From positions 93,099-157,098 of the forward strand of contig CAVTXL010000001.1 of NCBI GenBank assembly GCA_963738665.1: a stretch of DNA of 64,000 bases. The letters are read 5' to 3'. The stretch's first letter is position 1; each line of letters starts with the position of its first letter. The notes under the pieces were generated by a model, which saw only the letters and a list, made by a program, of their open reading frames with translations, did no database searches and was not told the origin of the DNA. Both the position numbers and the translations under genes were made by a program. Source of the stretch: JABDGM01 sp963738665 (GTDB taxonomy: Bacteria; Planctomycetota; Planctomycetia; Pirellulales; Lacipirellulaceae). Of the stretch, positions 34,596 through 43,629 are shown piece after piece.

Positions 34596-35906
34596 CTAGT
34601 CGCGCTTGTCGATCGGCACGAACGGCCGCTCGTTCGGGCCCATATAGATTTGCCGGGGGCGGCAAATCTTTTTATTCGGGTTGCGGTGCATTTCCAGCCA
34701 GTGGGCGATCCAGCCGGGCAACCTGCCCATCGCGAACAGCACGGTGAACATTTGCACCGGAATGCCGATCGCCCGGTAAATTACGCCCGAATAAAAATCG
34801 ACGTTCGGATACAGCTTGCGCTCGATGAAATAGTCGTCGTTCAGGGCGACTTCTTCCAACTGCTTGGCGATGTCGAAGATCGGGTCGTCAATGTGCCGCT
34901 TGGAGAGCAGCCGGTCGCACATTCTCTTGATGATTGTGGCCCGCGGATCGTAGTTCTTGTAGACGCGGTGACCGAAGCCCATCAGGCGAAAATTGCTGTT
35001 CTTTTGCTTGGCCATGTCGACGTATTTCTTGACGTTGCCGCCGTCCTTGCGGATCTGCGTAAGCATGGCGACGCAGGCCTCGTTCGCTCCGCCGTGCAGC
35101 GGACCCCAGAGGGCGCAGATGCCGGCCGAAATCGACGCGAACAGATTTGCTTCGCTCGAGCCGACCATCCGCACGGTTGAAGTGCTGCAGTTCTGCTCGT
35201 GATCGGCATGGACGATCAAGAGCAGGTTGAGGGCCTCGACAAAGTCGGGATCGGCCTCAAACGGCTCGGTCGGAACGGCAAACATCATCCGCAAGAAGTT
35301 TTCGCAGTACGATAAGTCATTGCGGGGATAAACAAACGGTTGGCCGATCGATTTCTTGTACGCATAGGCGGCGATCGTGGGCAACTTGGCCATCAGCCGC
35401 AGCACCGAGCGGTTGACTTGCTCTGGATCGCTCGTGCTCAGCGAATCTTGATAGAAAGTGGAAAGGGCGCCGCAGACCGAGCTGAGGATTGCCATCGGGT
35501 GGGCGTCGCGTGGAAAGCCATCGTAAAACAGCCGCATGTCTTCGTGCAGCATCGTGTGGCGGCGGAGGCTGCGACGAAAATCCTCGAGCTGCGCCTCCGT
35601 CGGCAACTCGCCGAAAATAAGCAGGTAGGCAACTTCAATAAAGTCGCAGTTGCCGGCCAGCTGCTCGATCGGATAGCCGCGATAACGGAGGATCCCTTTC
35701 TCGCCATCGAGAAAGGTGATCGAGCTGGTCGTCGCGCCCGTGTTCATATAGCCTTCGTCGAGCGTGACGAAGCCCGTCTGGGCGCGGAGCTTGGAAATGT
35801 CCAGGGCTGGTTCGTTCTCTGTGCCAACGACGACTGGCAGATCGATTTCGCTAATACCGCCGAACCTACGATCAGTCTTGAGTGAAAGCCTACTAACCTG
35901 GCTCAT
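34596..35906 (-). CDS. gltA: Citrate synthase
   Basis: This enzyme condenses oxaloacetate and acetyl-CoA at the entry to the TCA cycle. The 436-residue, hexamer-type protein shows VTLDEGYMNTGATTSSITFL, GILRYRGYPIEQLAGNCDFI, LLIVHADHEQNCSTSTVRMV (substrate His), APLHGG-type loop GICALWGPLHGGANEACV and MGFGHRVYKNYDPRATIIK. The frame is intact. It is upstream of mobA with a one-base gap; upstream lie repeats and no obvious promoter box. Confidence 0.96.
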   Translation of the reverse strand: MSQVSRLSLKTDRRFGGISEIDLPVVVGTENEPALDISKLRAQTGFVTLDEGYMNTGATTSSITFLDGEKGILRYRGYPIEQLAGNCDFIEVAYLLIFGELPTEAQLEDFRRSLRRHTMLHEDMRLFYDGFPRDAHPMAILSSVCGALSTFYQDSLSTSDPEQVNRSVLRLMAKLPTIAAYAYKKSIGQPFVYPRNDLSYCENFLRMMFAVPTEPFEADPDFVEALNLLLIVHADHEQNCSTSTVRMVGSSEANLFASISAGICALWGPLHGGANEACVAMLTQIRKDGGNVKKYVDMAKQKNSNFRLMGFGHRVYKNYDPRATIIKRMCDRLLSKRHIDDPIFDIAKQLEEVALNDDYFIERKLYPNVDFYSGVIYRAIGIPVQMFTVLFAMGRLPGWIAHWLEMHRNPNKKICRPRQIYMGPNERPFVPIDKRD

Positions 35907-35956
35907 CGACGATTTCCTTTCTTAAGCGAAAATCACTCAGCCAGCCCCAACAAAAC

Positions 35957-36010
35957 GCCAGGCACCCTCCCAGTGCGCAAGCCGGAATTCGGCGCAGGGA
36001 GCGTGCCTGC
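35957..36010. repeat. Inverted repeat upstream of gltA
   Basis: The arms GCCAGGCACCCTCCCAGTGC (35957 onward) and GCGCAGGGAGCGTGCCTGC (35992-36010) are imperfect reverse complements of the AGCAGGCACGCTC family also found at 2129-2242. It lies about 50-100 bases upstream of gltA, in the region where its promoter should be. Confidence 0.55.
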
Positions 36011-36278
36011 CACCGTTTGGCGCACTCGGCCGCCGCCAATGTGGACTTCTCAGTGTACCGGTCCGCGCACCGCGGTACAATTGCCCCGGCGACTGGCGGT
36101 GCGGCGTCACATGTCGGCGACACCCTGAATTATACGGCACGATTCTGGGCTGTTTCAGAACGCCGTATTTGACATGCATGACGTCTCGCGATGACGTCTT
36201 GAGAGATTGCGAAGAAGGGGTCGCCGGCGGCGCAAAGCGGGCTCTACGATTGAAACGCATTTCGACGGACGCGGTCCA

Positions 36279-36608
36279 TCAGGTGGCCCGGCGGGTATTG
36301 CGCTTTCGCAAGAGCAGTGCTTGCGAATGGGGCGACCTTCTTGCCACTTGGAATCCACGAGCCGCGCAGATCAGGCAAGGCATGTGGACCCGGTATCCGC
36401 ACGCTGGACATCGTTCCGGCGGCAACTCAGGTCGGACCTCTTGAAGCGCGCCCGCGTCTCCAGGCTGGCGAATCGGCTTGCGCGTTCCGTTGGCGACCGC
36501 GTTCACCGTCGACCGTCCGACGCCGACCTGCGCAGCAATCGCCCGATGGGACAGGTTCCCCGCGCAGAGCAGGCGCTCGATTTCTTCGATCGTCGAGTGT
36601 GGAAGCAT
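36279..36608 (-). CDS. Small HTH plus zinc-ribbon protein
   Basis: This 109-residue protein starts at 36606-36608 (MLPHSTIEEIERLLCAGNLS). The N-terminal half is a resolvase/transposase-type helix-turn-helix (LSHRAIAAQVGVGRSTVNAV). The second half has a four-cysteine zinc-binding arrangement, CPACGYRVHMPCLICAA. The combination suggests a DNA-binding regulator, a type I have seen in planctomycete genomes. It follows the acidic protein gene on the same strand by 67 bases. Confidence 0.7.
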   Translation of the reverse strand: MLPHSTIEEIERLLCAGNLSHRAIAAQVGVGRSTVNAVANGTRKPIRQPGDAGALQEVRPELPPERCPACGYRVHMPCLICAARGFQVARRSPHSQALLLRKRNTRRAT

Positions 36609-36675
36609 TCGTCGTCCCTCGCGGCGAACAAATCCGGGCCGCGCGGCACGACGCGGCTCGACTTTGGCGGAGCAG

Positions 36676-36861
36676 TCAATTTTCGTTACCGGCAAAATCA
36701 ATCCAAAAGTCGCCCGGGGCCGGCTCCGGCTCATACGGTTCGTCGTCGGGCAGAAAGACGTCCCAGCGCTCGTCGTCGCTCCAGGGGGATTGCGGTTCCT
36801 CAAGCTCGTTCGGCTCGTCCGTCTCCTCCGCCGGTGGATTGAGATCATATTCGTCATACAT
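36676..36861 (-). CDS. Small acidic protein, unknown function
   Basis: The 61 residues start MYDEYDLNPPAEETDEPNEL and end PAPGDFWIDFAGNEN, with a very high Asp/Glu/Pro content. An upstream in-frame ATG (36925-36927, MIVAVCEDS) could extend it by 22 residues. No domain is recognised. Its position immediately upstream of the HTH/zinc-ribbon gene suggests a two-gene unit. Confidence 0.55.
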   Translation of the reverse strand: MYDEYDLNPPAEETDEPNELEEPQSPWSDDERWDVFLPDDEPYEPEPAPGDFWIDFAGNEN

Positions 36862-36927
36862 GCTGCCGGGATTCGGTTGAGCTAACTCACGCAATCGAGA
36901 AGAGTCTTCGCATACGGCCACGATCAT

Positions 36928-37509
36928 TCTTGTCTCTCCAGCTCGGAACGGTGATGGCCGAGGCAAAAAGCAGTGCCAAGCGACTCAGCTACGAGCGACC
37001 GCCGGTGGCCACGCACGGCCCCATGGTTTGATCCAATTACGTCAACGCATGTGCAAATCGACAGGCAGAAAGCTAGCACAATCGCTGGCCGAAAACTATA
37101 CGTCTGTATAGTATTTCTGCCGGTTTTGTGTGCCCGCGCGCGGCGAGCCACTAGATGCTGTGGACAGAATGAGCTGCCAGATTCGGTCGTGCGGCCGGCG
37201 AAGGCCTAGACTGGTCGGATTGATCCCCGGAGTAAGATGCGGCCGGGGCGTCGTTCAGATTGTTCACGCGCCGGCAATGGCAAATGAGTGCCGACCAACC
37301 GAAGCGGCTTGCCAGAGGCCGTCGCGCTTGCAAGCTATCGTCGCGGTTGACGGTCATGGTCGCGGCTGGATGCCGGAGCGTTGCATCCGGTTACAACGGC
37401 TAGGAAAGCTCGAACGCCGACCGCGCCGCCGAATTACACGAGCCTGTCGCAATGCCGATGAAGAAGTTGATAGCGGACGAGCCTCGCCACTGCCGCGCGA
37501 ACCACAACC
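36928..37509. other. 582-base stretch without a recognisable gene
   Basis: Neither strand shows a frame with protein-like character; the arginine- and cysteine-rich frames here are random-looking. No palindrome of note. It lies between divergent small genes. Confidence 0.4.
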
Positions 37510-37692
37510 ATGCCATCTTCGTTCATCGCCCTAGCACTGGTTGGCGGCTTTGTGCTGGTGTGGATCTTCGTTGGCGTGATGCTGTTGAAGAGCGGCCGGA
37601 CCGCCGCGCACCGCGATGCCGATCTGGCAGGCCCCGTCGAATCGCCCGAGCAGCTTGCCAAACGCGACGCGCGCCGTTCCAGGGCGGCGTAG
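37510..37692 (+). CDS. Small single-helix membrane protein
   Basis: This 60-residue protein has one strong transmembrane helix at the N-terminus (FIALALVGGFVLVWIFVGVM) followed by a charged tail (SPEQLAKRDARRSRAA). No clear ribosome-binding site precedes it. It is plausible because of the clean helix-plus-tail layout, but it could be chance. Confidence 0.4.
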   Translation: MPSSFIALALVGGFVLVWIFVGVMLLKSGRTAAHRDADLAGPVESPEQLAKRDARRSRAA

Positions 37693-37759
37693 CCGCAAGC
37701 CGGCAAATTGCACGGCGAGGAAAGACACTCGCCATCGGCTAGATCGAATCGGCGAACCG

Positions 37760-39316
37760 TTACTGATCGATCGCTTCCTTATCGAGCTGGCTGCGGGCTT
37801 CTTTCAACAGCTCAAATAACTGGGGATTATCTCTTTCCAGGTCTTCCCGCATCGTTTGATCGAGCGCCTGGAATTCTCGATCGGCTTCCTGATATTTCCC
37901 GAGATTCGTGTAGGCCACAACGAGTCCGGCGATTCCGAACGTGCGGAACGACCGCTCGCTCTCTGGCAAGTCGGCCAGCTTTTGCAGCGGCTCGCGTGCC
38001 TTTTCGTAGCCGCTGTGCGTGCGGAACAGGTAATAGCTGGCCCATTCTTCGCGGGCGAGATTCAGGCAGAATGGATCGCCGTCCTTAAAGCGTGTGATGA
38101 CGGCCTCCCAGGCCTCAGGTCGGTCGACCGTAATGGCGTGATAAAACTGTTCCCATTCGTTGCTAAAGGTCGCGACGCCCCGCTCTTGTCGAACCAGCAG
38201 GCTCGGTCGGCCCACCCAGGCGGCGGCGAAAACACCCAGCGAAATCGAGGCCAGCAAACCGGCCACCTGCCATTTCCACGACGGTCGGCGCTGGTGCACC
38301 AGTGCGGTCGTTTTCATTAAGTCATCGAGCCGCGAAGTGGCCTCGGCCCGGTCGTCCGCCATCATGATCATCTCGGCCAGCGACCAGTCGTCGGGCCGCG
38401 TGGCCCAACCCTGCGATGCACCGTCGCCGGCGAGCTGATGCAACTCGCGGAGCAGCACGGCCGGCTCGGCGTAGCGATCATCCGGTTTTTTGGCCAACAT
38501 GCGGTCGACGATGGCGGCGAGCTTCTCGGGCACATCGGGGCGGCGCCGCGAGAGCGGCTCGGCCGTCTGGTGGAGATGCTGAACGGCCACCGAGAGAGGC
38601 GAATCGCCGCCGAACGGCGGCGAGCCGGCCAGCATGTGGTAGGCGGTTACACCGAGCGAATAGATATCGCTGCGCAAATCGAGCGGGCCGCCTTCAATCT
38701 GTTCGGGGCTCATGTACAGCGGGGTGCCCATCGTGACACCCACTTGCGTCAGATTCACGCTGCCGTCGCCTTGCACGCGGGCCAGACCGAAGTCGGCGAC
38801 TTTTACCTCACCGCTCTTGGAGAGCATGATGTTCTCGGGCTTGATGTCGCGATGGACGATGCCTTCGCTGGCAGCCTTTGTGAGCGCGGCCGCGACCTGG
38901 CGGAGAATATCGAGCGCGAGGCGCGGCTGCAGCGCGCCCTTGGCATGGATGATCTCGCCTAGATTTCGTCCCGGCACGTATTCCTGCGCAATATAGTGCA
39001 GGCCTTCGTCCTGTCCGACCTCGAAAATCTGCACGATGTTGGCGTGGACTAGCGCCGCGGCCGCCCGCGCCTCGTGATGGAAGCGGCGCACATAGGCCGG
39101 GTCGCGGGCCAGCTCTTCATTGAGCACTTTCAGGGCCACCTGCCGGCCCAGCGAGATTTGCTCCGCCAGATAGACATCGGACATCGCGCCGCGGCCCAGG
39201 CGGCGGAGCACGATGTAATCTTTCAGCTTTTTCCCTACCAGGTCGGCCACGCGAGTTCCTCGTGCTAAATCGGTCTGCGCCCTATCGTTGTCGTTGCATT
39301 CATTGTGTTCGGACAA
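37760..39316 (-). CDS. Serine/threonine protein kinase (PknB-like) with transmembrane helix
   Basis: This 518-residue protein has an N-terminal Hanks-type kinase domain (residues 30-295): glycine loop LRRLGRGAMSDVYLAEQ, catalytic Lys in VALKVLNEE, HRDIKPENIMLSKSG, DFGLARVQ, MGTPLYMSPEQIEG. A helix follows near residue 335 (WQVAGLLASISLGVFAAAWV). The C-terminal part contains TPR-like helices (FGIAGLVVAYTNLGKYQEAD) and presumably lies outside the cytoplasm. The frame is intact. Planctomycetes carry many such kinases; the target is unknown. Confidence 0.92.
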   Translation of the reverse strand: MSEHNECNDNDRAQTDLARGTRVADLVGKKLKDYIVLRRLGRGAMSDVYLAEQISLGRQVALKVLNEELARDPAYVRRFHHEARAAAALVHANIVQIFEVGQDEGLHYIAQEYVPGRNLGEIIHAKGALQPRLALDILRQVAAALTKAASEGIVHRDIKPENIMLSKSGEVKVADFGLARVQGDGSVNLTQVGVTMGTPLYMSPEQIEGGPLDLRSDIYSLGVTAYHMLAGSPPFGGDSPLSVAVQHLHQTAEPLSRRRPDVPEKLAAIVDRMLAKKPDDRYAEPAVLLRELHQLAGDGASQGWATRPDDWSLAEMIMMADDRAEATSRLDDLMKTTALVHQRRPSWKWQVAGLLASISLGVFAAAWVGRPSLLVRQERGVATFSNEWEQFYHAITVDRPEAWEAVITRFKDGDPFCLNLAREEWASYYLFRTHSGYEKAREPLQKLADLPESERSFRTFGIAGLVVAYTNLGKYQEADREFQALDQTMREDLERDNPQLFELLKEARSQLDKEAIDQ

Positions 39317-39462
39317 CAGCCGCCTTGCCAGGGCGGCTGCCCGTCGGCCGCCTGCATGGCCCGCTCAGCTTGAAGGACGAATGGCACAATCAGTTCAACC
39401 CCTAACCAAATGCCGGCCGGTCTGATAAACTGCTTCAAAATTGAATATCGCCGAGGCCCGGT

Positions 39463-39963
39463 ATCGCGCAATCCCCCTTCGACCAGAAGCAGGCACATCG
39501 TTGGTTTGCCGTCGAGTTCAACAACCGGGCCTGGGAGCTCGTCGAAGCAGCCGATCGCTCGCCCGATCAGGCCCGGCAGATGATCGACCTGGCCCATGCG
39601 TCCCGCCTCCATTGGCAAGCAGTAGGTACGTCGGCGAATGTGTTGCGGGCACAGTACCTGTTGGCCACCGCCTACGCGGCTGACGGGCTTGCCGAAGAGG
39701 CGATCCGCCACGCTGAAACCTGCCTGCGGCTGGCCTGCGAAACCAGCGGGCTGCCCCCTTTCGACCGGGCTAGCACCCACGGGGCAGCCGCAAATGCCTA
39801 CGCCTGCGGCGGCGATCTGGTTCGCGCCGGCCGGCACCACCAACAGGCCCTGCTGGCGGCCACCGAATTCGACGATCCGGACGATCGATTGACTTTTGAC
39901 CGCTTTTTCCCGCCCCCCCGGGCCGGTGACTTCATGAATCGCCCACCACTCCGCGATGCTTAA
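39463..39963 (+). CDS. Helical-repeat protein, start codon unclear
   Basis: In one open frame from 39445 the sequence reads AQSPFDQKQAHRWFAVEFNN, RAWELVEAADRSPDQARQM, VLRAQYLLATAYAADGLAEE and AIRHAETCLRLACETSGLPP, a TPR-like helical protein. The first in-frame ATG is at 39580, well inside the homologous-looking region. Upstream only ATC-GCG-CAA is found where an ATG would be expected, so the start was probably mutated or mis-sequenced. It overlaps the start of lpxK by eight bases, suggesting translational coupling. Confidence 0.55.
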   Translation: MAQSPFDQKQAHRWFAVEFNNRAWELVEAADRSPDQARQMIDLAHASRLHWQAVGTSANVLRAQYLLATAYAADGLAEEAIRHAETCLRLACETSGLPPFDRASTHGAAANAYACGGDLVRAGRHHQQALLAATEFDDPDDRLTFDRFFPPPRAGDFMNRPPLRDA

Positions 39964-41047
39964 TGAAGCTGAATTTCGTGAGCTGGTGAGCGGCCGGCGA
40001 CGTGGACCCGTAGCGGCCCTCGTGCGGAGTGTGTTGCGAGCGGCCGAGATTCCCTATCGGTCGGCCGTGGAGTGGCGGAACCGGCGCTACGACCGCGGCG
40101 CGGCCAAAATCCACCAAGTAGGCGTGCCAGTAGTAAGCGTCGGCAATCTGACGCTCGGTGGCACGGGGAAAACGCCACTCGTGAAATGGCTGGCACGCTG
40201 GTTTACTTCACGCGGCCGTTGCCTGGCGGTTGTTAGCCGCGGCTACCGCGCGGCGGCGGATGGACGGAACGATGAGGCGCTCGAGTTGCACCAATCGCTT
40301 CCCGAAGTGCCGCAGGTGCAGAATGCCGATCGAGTTGCCGCGGCGCTTGCGGCGATCGAGCGGCACGGCTGCGGCCTGGTACTGCTCGACGACGGCTTTC
40401 AACACCGCCGCTTGGCGCGTGATTTGGACATCGTGCTGCTTGACGCGCTTGAGCCGTTTGGCTTCGAGCACGTCTTTCCGCGCGGCACCTTGCGCGAGCC
40501 GCTTGAGGGCTTGCGCCGGGCAGGCGTTGTGTGCCTCAGCCGGGCCGATGCGATCGATCAGGCGGCTCGCGCCGCGATTCGACGTCGCGTCGCCGACTTG
40601 GCGCCGCTCGCCGTATGGTGTGAGGTGGTCCACGCTCCGACCGGTCTCATCAACTCGGCTGGCGCTAGCCAGCCGCTTGACTTCATCCGGGGCCGCAAGG
40701 TCGCCGCATTTTGCGGCATTGGAAACCCGGCCGGCTTCCGTCACACATTGGCAGCGGCCGGCAGTGATGTCGTCGTCTGGCGCGAATTTGCCGACCATCA
40801 TCACTATCCAACCAGCGATTTCGATGCGCTCCGCCGACTGATCGAATTGACACCTGTCGAAGCTGTGGTGTGCACGCAAAAGGATCTAGTCAAGCTGGGC
40901 GGCGAAAAGATCGCGAACCAGGAGATTTGGGCGGTTGCCATCGAGATCAACTTCGCGGCCGGCCAAGGTGCGTTGGAAGCGGCGCTACGAAACGTCGAGA
41001 ATCGGATTCCCCAGGCCGCAAACCCAAACAGCGAATCAGGCTCGTGA
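39956..41047 (+). CDS. lpxK: Tetraacyldisaccharide 4'-kinase
   Basis: LpxK phosphorylates the lipid A disaccharide precursor at the 4' position on the inner membrane. The 363-residue protein has the Walker A-type VGNLTLGGTGKTPLVKWLAR, CLAVVSRGYRAAADG, HGCGLVLLDDGFQHRRLARD (substrate-binding DDGFQH), and the later VAAFCGIGNPAGFRHTL and VVCTQKDLVKLGG. The frame is intact. It implies that the organism builds lipid A. It overlaps the upstream gene by eight bases. Confidence 0.94.
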   Translation: MLNEAEFRELVSGRRRGPVAALVRSVLRAAEIPYRSAVEWRNRRYDRGAAKIHQVGVPVVSVGNLTLGGTGKTPLVKWLARWFTSRGRCLAVVSRGYRAAADGRNDEALELHQSLPEVPQVQNADRVAAALAAIERHGCGLVLLDDGFQHRRLARDLDIVLLDALEPFGFEHVFPRGTLREPLEGLRRAGVVCLSRADAIDQAARAAIRRRVADLAPLAVWCEVVHAPTGLINSAGASQPLDFIRGRKVAAFCGIGNPAGFRHTLAAAGSDVVVWREFADHHHYPTSDFDALRRLIELTPVEAVVCTQKDLVKLGGEKIANQEIWAVAIEINFAAGQGALEAALRNVENRIPQAANPNSESGS

Positions 41048-41074
41048 CACTCGACTCGCGGCTCTTTCGTCCTC

Positions 41075-41743
41075 TCACCGCGGCACGGCGACAACGATGG
41101 CGTTCTCGAGCTGTTCGTCGTCGAGCAATGCTAGAGCGGCATGCTGCGCAAGTTGCTTCGTGTAATAAGTCGCGCAGCGACCTTCGAGCAGAAGCGTCTG
41201 GCCCGAAAATCGCACCGACAAATCACGAATCCGGCCGGCCAGCCTGGTTTCGATCCTTTGCCGGATCGTAATCGCCAATTGTCGTCGACGCTGGCGCAGC
41301 ACGTCGAACTCTGAGCTGCTTTCGGCTAGAAAGGCGGCGGATTCGGGCGGCCCAACAACATTCGCATCGCCCGGCCTGACGGCAAGGAACGGTCCCGTCT
41401 CGGCGCACGCGGTGGGCGATATCACACCCGGGTGCGCTGGAGTGGAAATCGAGTCCGAAATTAGCGCCACGACGGGCGCGACAGTGTCTAGGTGGCCAGT
41501 GCGATGCATGGGCGATGCCCTCGGCGTTTGATCCTGCTGCGCCTGATTCGCTTCCGACTGCCAGTAGATTGTTCGCAGTTGCGCAACCGCCAGCGCAATT
41601 CTGGCGGCAAGGATCGCCGTCCGATCGGTCGCCGCGAAAGAGTCGCCGGTGCAGCGCTTGTGCGCGAGCTGGCCGCTCTTGGATCCGTCCGGCCATGCAC
41701 CAATTCGGCGGACCTGCCCTGGCCCGTCGTCCTCATCCGTCAT
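41075..41743 (-). CDS. BON-like domain protein
   Basis: This 222-residue protein has a C-terminal segment (IETRLAGRIRDLSVRFSGQT, LLLEGRCATYYTKQLAQHAA, LENAIVVAVP) that fits a BON (OsmY/nodulation) fold, a small domain often at membranes or in secretins. The first 150 residues are low in recognisable features. It is convergent with lpxK. Confidence 0.6.
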   Translation of the reverse strand: MTDEDDGPGQVRRIGAWPDGSKSGQLAHKRCTGDSFAATDRTAILAARIALAVAQLRTIYWQSEANQAQQDQTPRASPMHRTGHLDTVAPVVALISDSISTPAHPGVISPTACAETGPFLAVRPGDANVVGPPESAAFLAESSSEFDVLRQRRRQLAITIRQRIETRLAGRIRDLSVRFSGQTLLLEGRCATYYTKQLAQHAALALLDDEQLENAIVVAVPR

Positions 41744-41812
41744 GTGGTCGTTCCGTAGTCGGTAGGTGAGACTAGTGCTCTGTCAACGCGAAGTATTCGG
41801 GTTCGACAAATC

Positions 41813-41872
41813 AGCCGCGGGGCGCTAGCCCCCGGTTTTACTGCACGAACCGTGGGCTAGCGCCCTACGGCT
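41813..41872. repeat. Long inverted repeat in intergenic DNA
   Basis: The 25-base arms at 41813-41837 and 41848-41872 are reverse complements with about three mismatches (core GGCGCTAGCCC and GGGCTAGCGCC). It is probably a member of a dispersed palindrome family. It sits in the 361-base gap upstream of the BON-domain gene and downstream of the acyl-CoA-dehydrogenase-family gene. Confidence 0.7.
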
Positions 41873-41896
41873 AATCCGAAAATCAAAGTTTGACAA

Positions 41897-41928
41897 AGCG
41901 CTAGATTGGCAACCTGCAATCTAGCGCT
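41897..41928. terminator. Perfect 11-bp stem hairpin
   Basis: AGCGCTAGATT (41897-41907) and AATCTAGCGCT (41918-41928) pair perfectly around a 10-base loop. It lies downstream of the acyl-CoA-dehydrogenase-family gene (minus strand), so it may terminate that transcript; no T-run follows on that strand. Confidence 0.5.
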
Positions 41929-42104
41929 GGAGCTCTGTCAATGTCAACGTGAACTTGGCTTGGGCGAACCTCTGTCGCGAAGAATTCATAGAAGGACGAC
42001 TTGCACCATGCCGGTGCTAGCAGCGAAACTGGGATAACTGGCGAGTCTCTAATGTCTAAATCGGGCCACGTTTCCCGCGCGAGCTTTCTTCCTTGGCCAA
42101 TTCG

Positions 42105-43205
42105 TCATTCGTCCTGGTCCCAAATGCCTGCCAATTCGCACAAATTCGCGTTCGCCACCGGCTGCGGGCAGCTCCAAACGAGGAAGAACAGCGCCTCGCG
42201 GCACCAGCGGCCGGCCGGATGCCCGACGACGTAGCCGCTCCCCTTTGCCGCCGAAAGAGCCGCCTGGCTCGCCCGCAGCACCAGGCTGTTCGCCCGCTGC
42301 CGCAGCGACTCTTTGCTGCACACTTCCTTGCCCCCGGCAATCGCGAGCAAATCGCTACGCAGCTTTCCGTGCTCTTCGCAAAGCGCGGCGGCCGCGGCCG
42401 CAAGTTCTTTCCGCTTCGCCGACTGCTCGGTGATGAACTCGACCGCGGCCTGAGCCACTCCGATCGCCAGCGTCGACGTTTCATATCCGCCCGTATTCGC
42501 ACCGACGCCCCCGCTCATCACGTTCGGCACCGGTCCAGCAATTACCCATTCCTCAGCCACCTCGGCGTTGTTCAGCGAAACCGGCCCGGTGCAACTGGCC
42601 GAGAGGCCCACCAGCGGCAACGGCTCGTTAACCGATACACCGTCCAAATCGCGGGGCACGGCCAGCAGCAGTTGCCGATCGGTCGGCTCGTCGTTTTCGA
42701 CAAGCGTGGCCGCCAGCACAAGCGTGTCCGCCGCCGCTGCCCCGGTTATCCAGGGTGAATATCCGTCCAGCCGAAACCCACCGCGCGTGGCCGTGGCCGA
42801 CAGCACGGGCTTCGCCAAATGCCGGCGGCTGGTGGTCAAATGCGAAATGCCGACGGTGGCAAATCGAGCGCCGCTCGCCAACTCCGGCAGCAGCCGCTGT
42901 TTGAGCCCTTCATTGCGGCTGCCCGCAATCCGCCGGCACGCCCCGGTCCGCTGCGTGATGATAAACGTCGTCGTCAGGCAGGCCGCACTCAGCGCCAGGT
43001 AGCCGCGGACGATTTTTTCTTCGTCCCAACCTTGCCCGCCCCACTGCGGATCGATAAACCACTCGAACACGCCGTATTCACCGCAGAGCCGCAATTGCTC
43101 AGCCGGCCAATGAGGGTTGCGATCAAGCTCGGCCGCTCGCGCGGCCAACGCGGCACATAGTTCGTCGATCGGGGCGCCTTGTGGCGATTGAATTGTGGTG
43201 GGCAT
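42105..43205 (-). CDS. Acyl-CoA dehydrogenase family protein
   Basis: This 366-residue flavoprotein-type sequence shows YGVFEWFIDPQWGGQGWDEE, TTTFIITQRTGACRRIAGS, FATVGISHLTTSRRHLAKP and LDGYSPWITGAAAADTLVLA, matching the N-terminal and middle domains of acyl-CoA dehydrogenases. The C-terminal helical domain is shorter than usual and no clear catalytic glutamate is visible, so the substrate and even the reaction are uncertain. The start is at MPTTIQSP (43203-43205). Confidence 0.75.
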   Translation of the reverse strand: MPTTIQSPQGAPIDELCAALAARAAELDRNPHWPAEQLRLCGEYGVFEWFIDPQWGGQGWDEEKIVRGYLALSAACLTTTFIITQRTGACRRIAGSRNEGLKQRLLPELASGARFATVGISHLTTSRRHLAKPVLSATATRGGFRLDGYSPWITGAAAADTLVLAATLVENDEPTDRQLLLAVPRDLDGVSVNEPLPLVGLSASCTGPVSLNNAEVAEEWVIAGPVPNVMSGGVGANTGGYETSTLAIGVAQAAVEFITEQSAKRKELAAAAAALCEEHGKLRSDLLAIAGGKEVCSKESLRQRANSLVLRASQAALSAAKGSGYVVGHPAGRWCREALFFLVWSCPQPVANANLCELAGIWDQDE

Positions 43206-43383
43206 GGATCCGATTGTCGATGCGCGACTGCGGCAAGGCAACCTCACTCCGCAAACTCCGCGATCTGGGGAAGAGCGAGCGAAGCATCCAGAAACATTGA
43301 TGGACTTTCGCGGCCATCCACCAACATCGACAAATTGTGTTGAAAGTCGCTAAACTATCAGTCTTTCGCCCCAAGGCAAAGCT

Positions 43384-43521
43384 ATGCCAGTCGAAGCCAA
43401 GCCACTCTTTCGCCCCGACGTACTGCGGTCGCACCTGACGGGCTTCCAAATGCCCGCCGTCGATTCGGCCGTACTCAATCGCTGGGCCAGCCGACAATGG
43501 AAACGGCTGCATACTCCCTAG
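43384..43521 (+). pseudogene. Head fragment of a type IIG restriction-modification gene
   Basis: The 45 codons MPVEAKPLFRPDVLRSHLTG.. to ..MPAVDSAVLNRWASRQW read like the first 36 residues of a large type IIG DNA methyltransferase/nuclease family that starts MPVEAKPLFRPDVLR, then diverge and stop at 43519-43521. No ~900-residue continuation follows. A matching C-terminal piece is at 49420-49617, so this appears to be the left remnant of an interrupted gene. Confidence 0.65.
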
Positions 43522-43629
43522 TCTAGGATCACTGCGGGCAACCGGTTAAACTCAAACTTCTCCGTTCGCCGACAGAGGGCGAATGGATCGGTCACCATAT
43601 ATCATTTTGAATCTCGCCGATAAAGGTTG

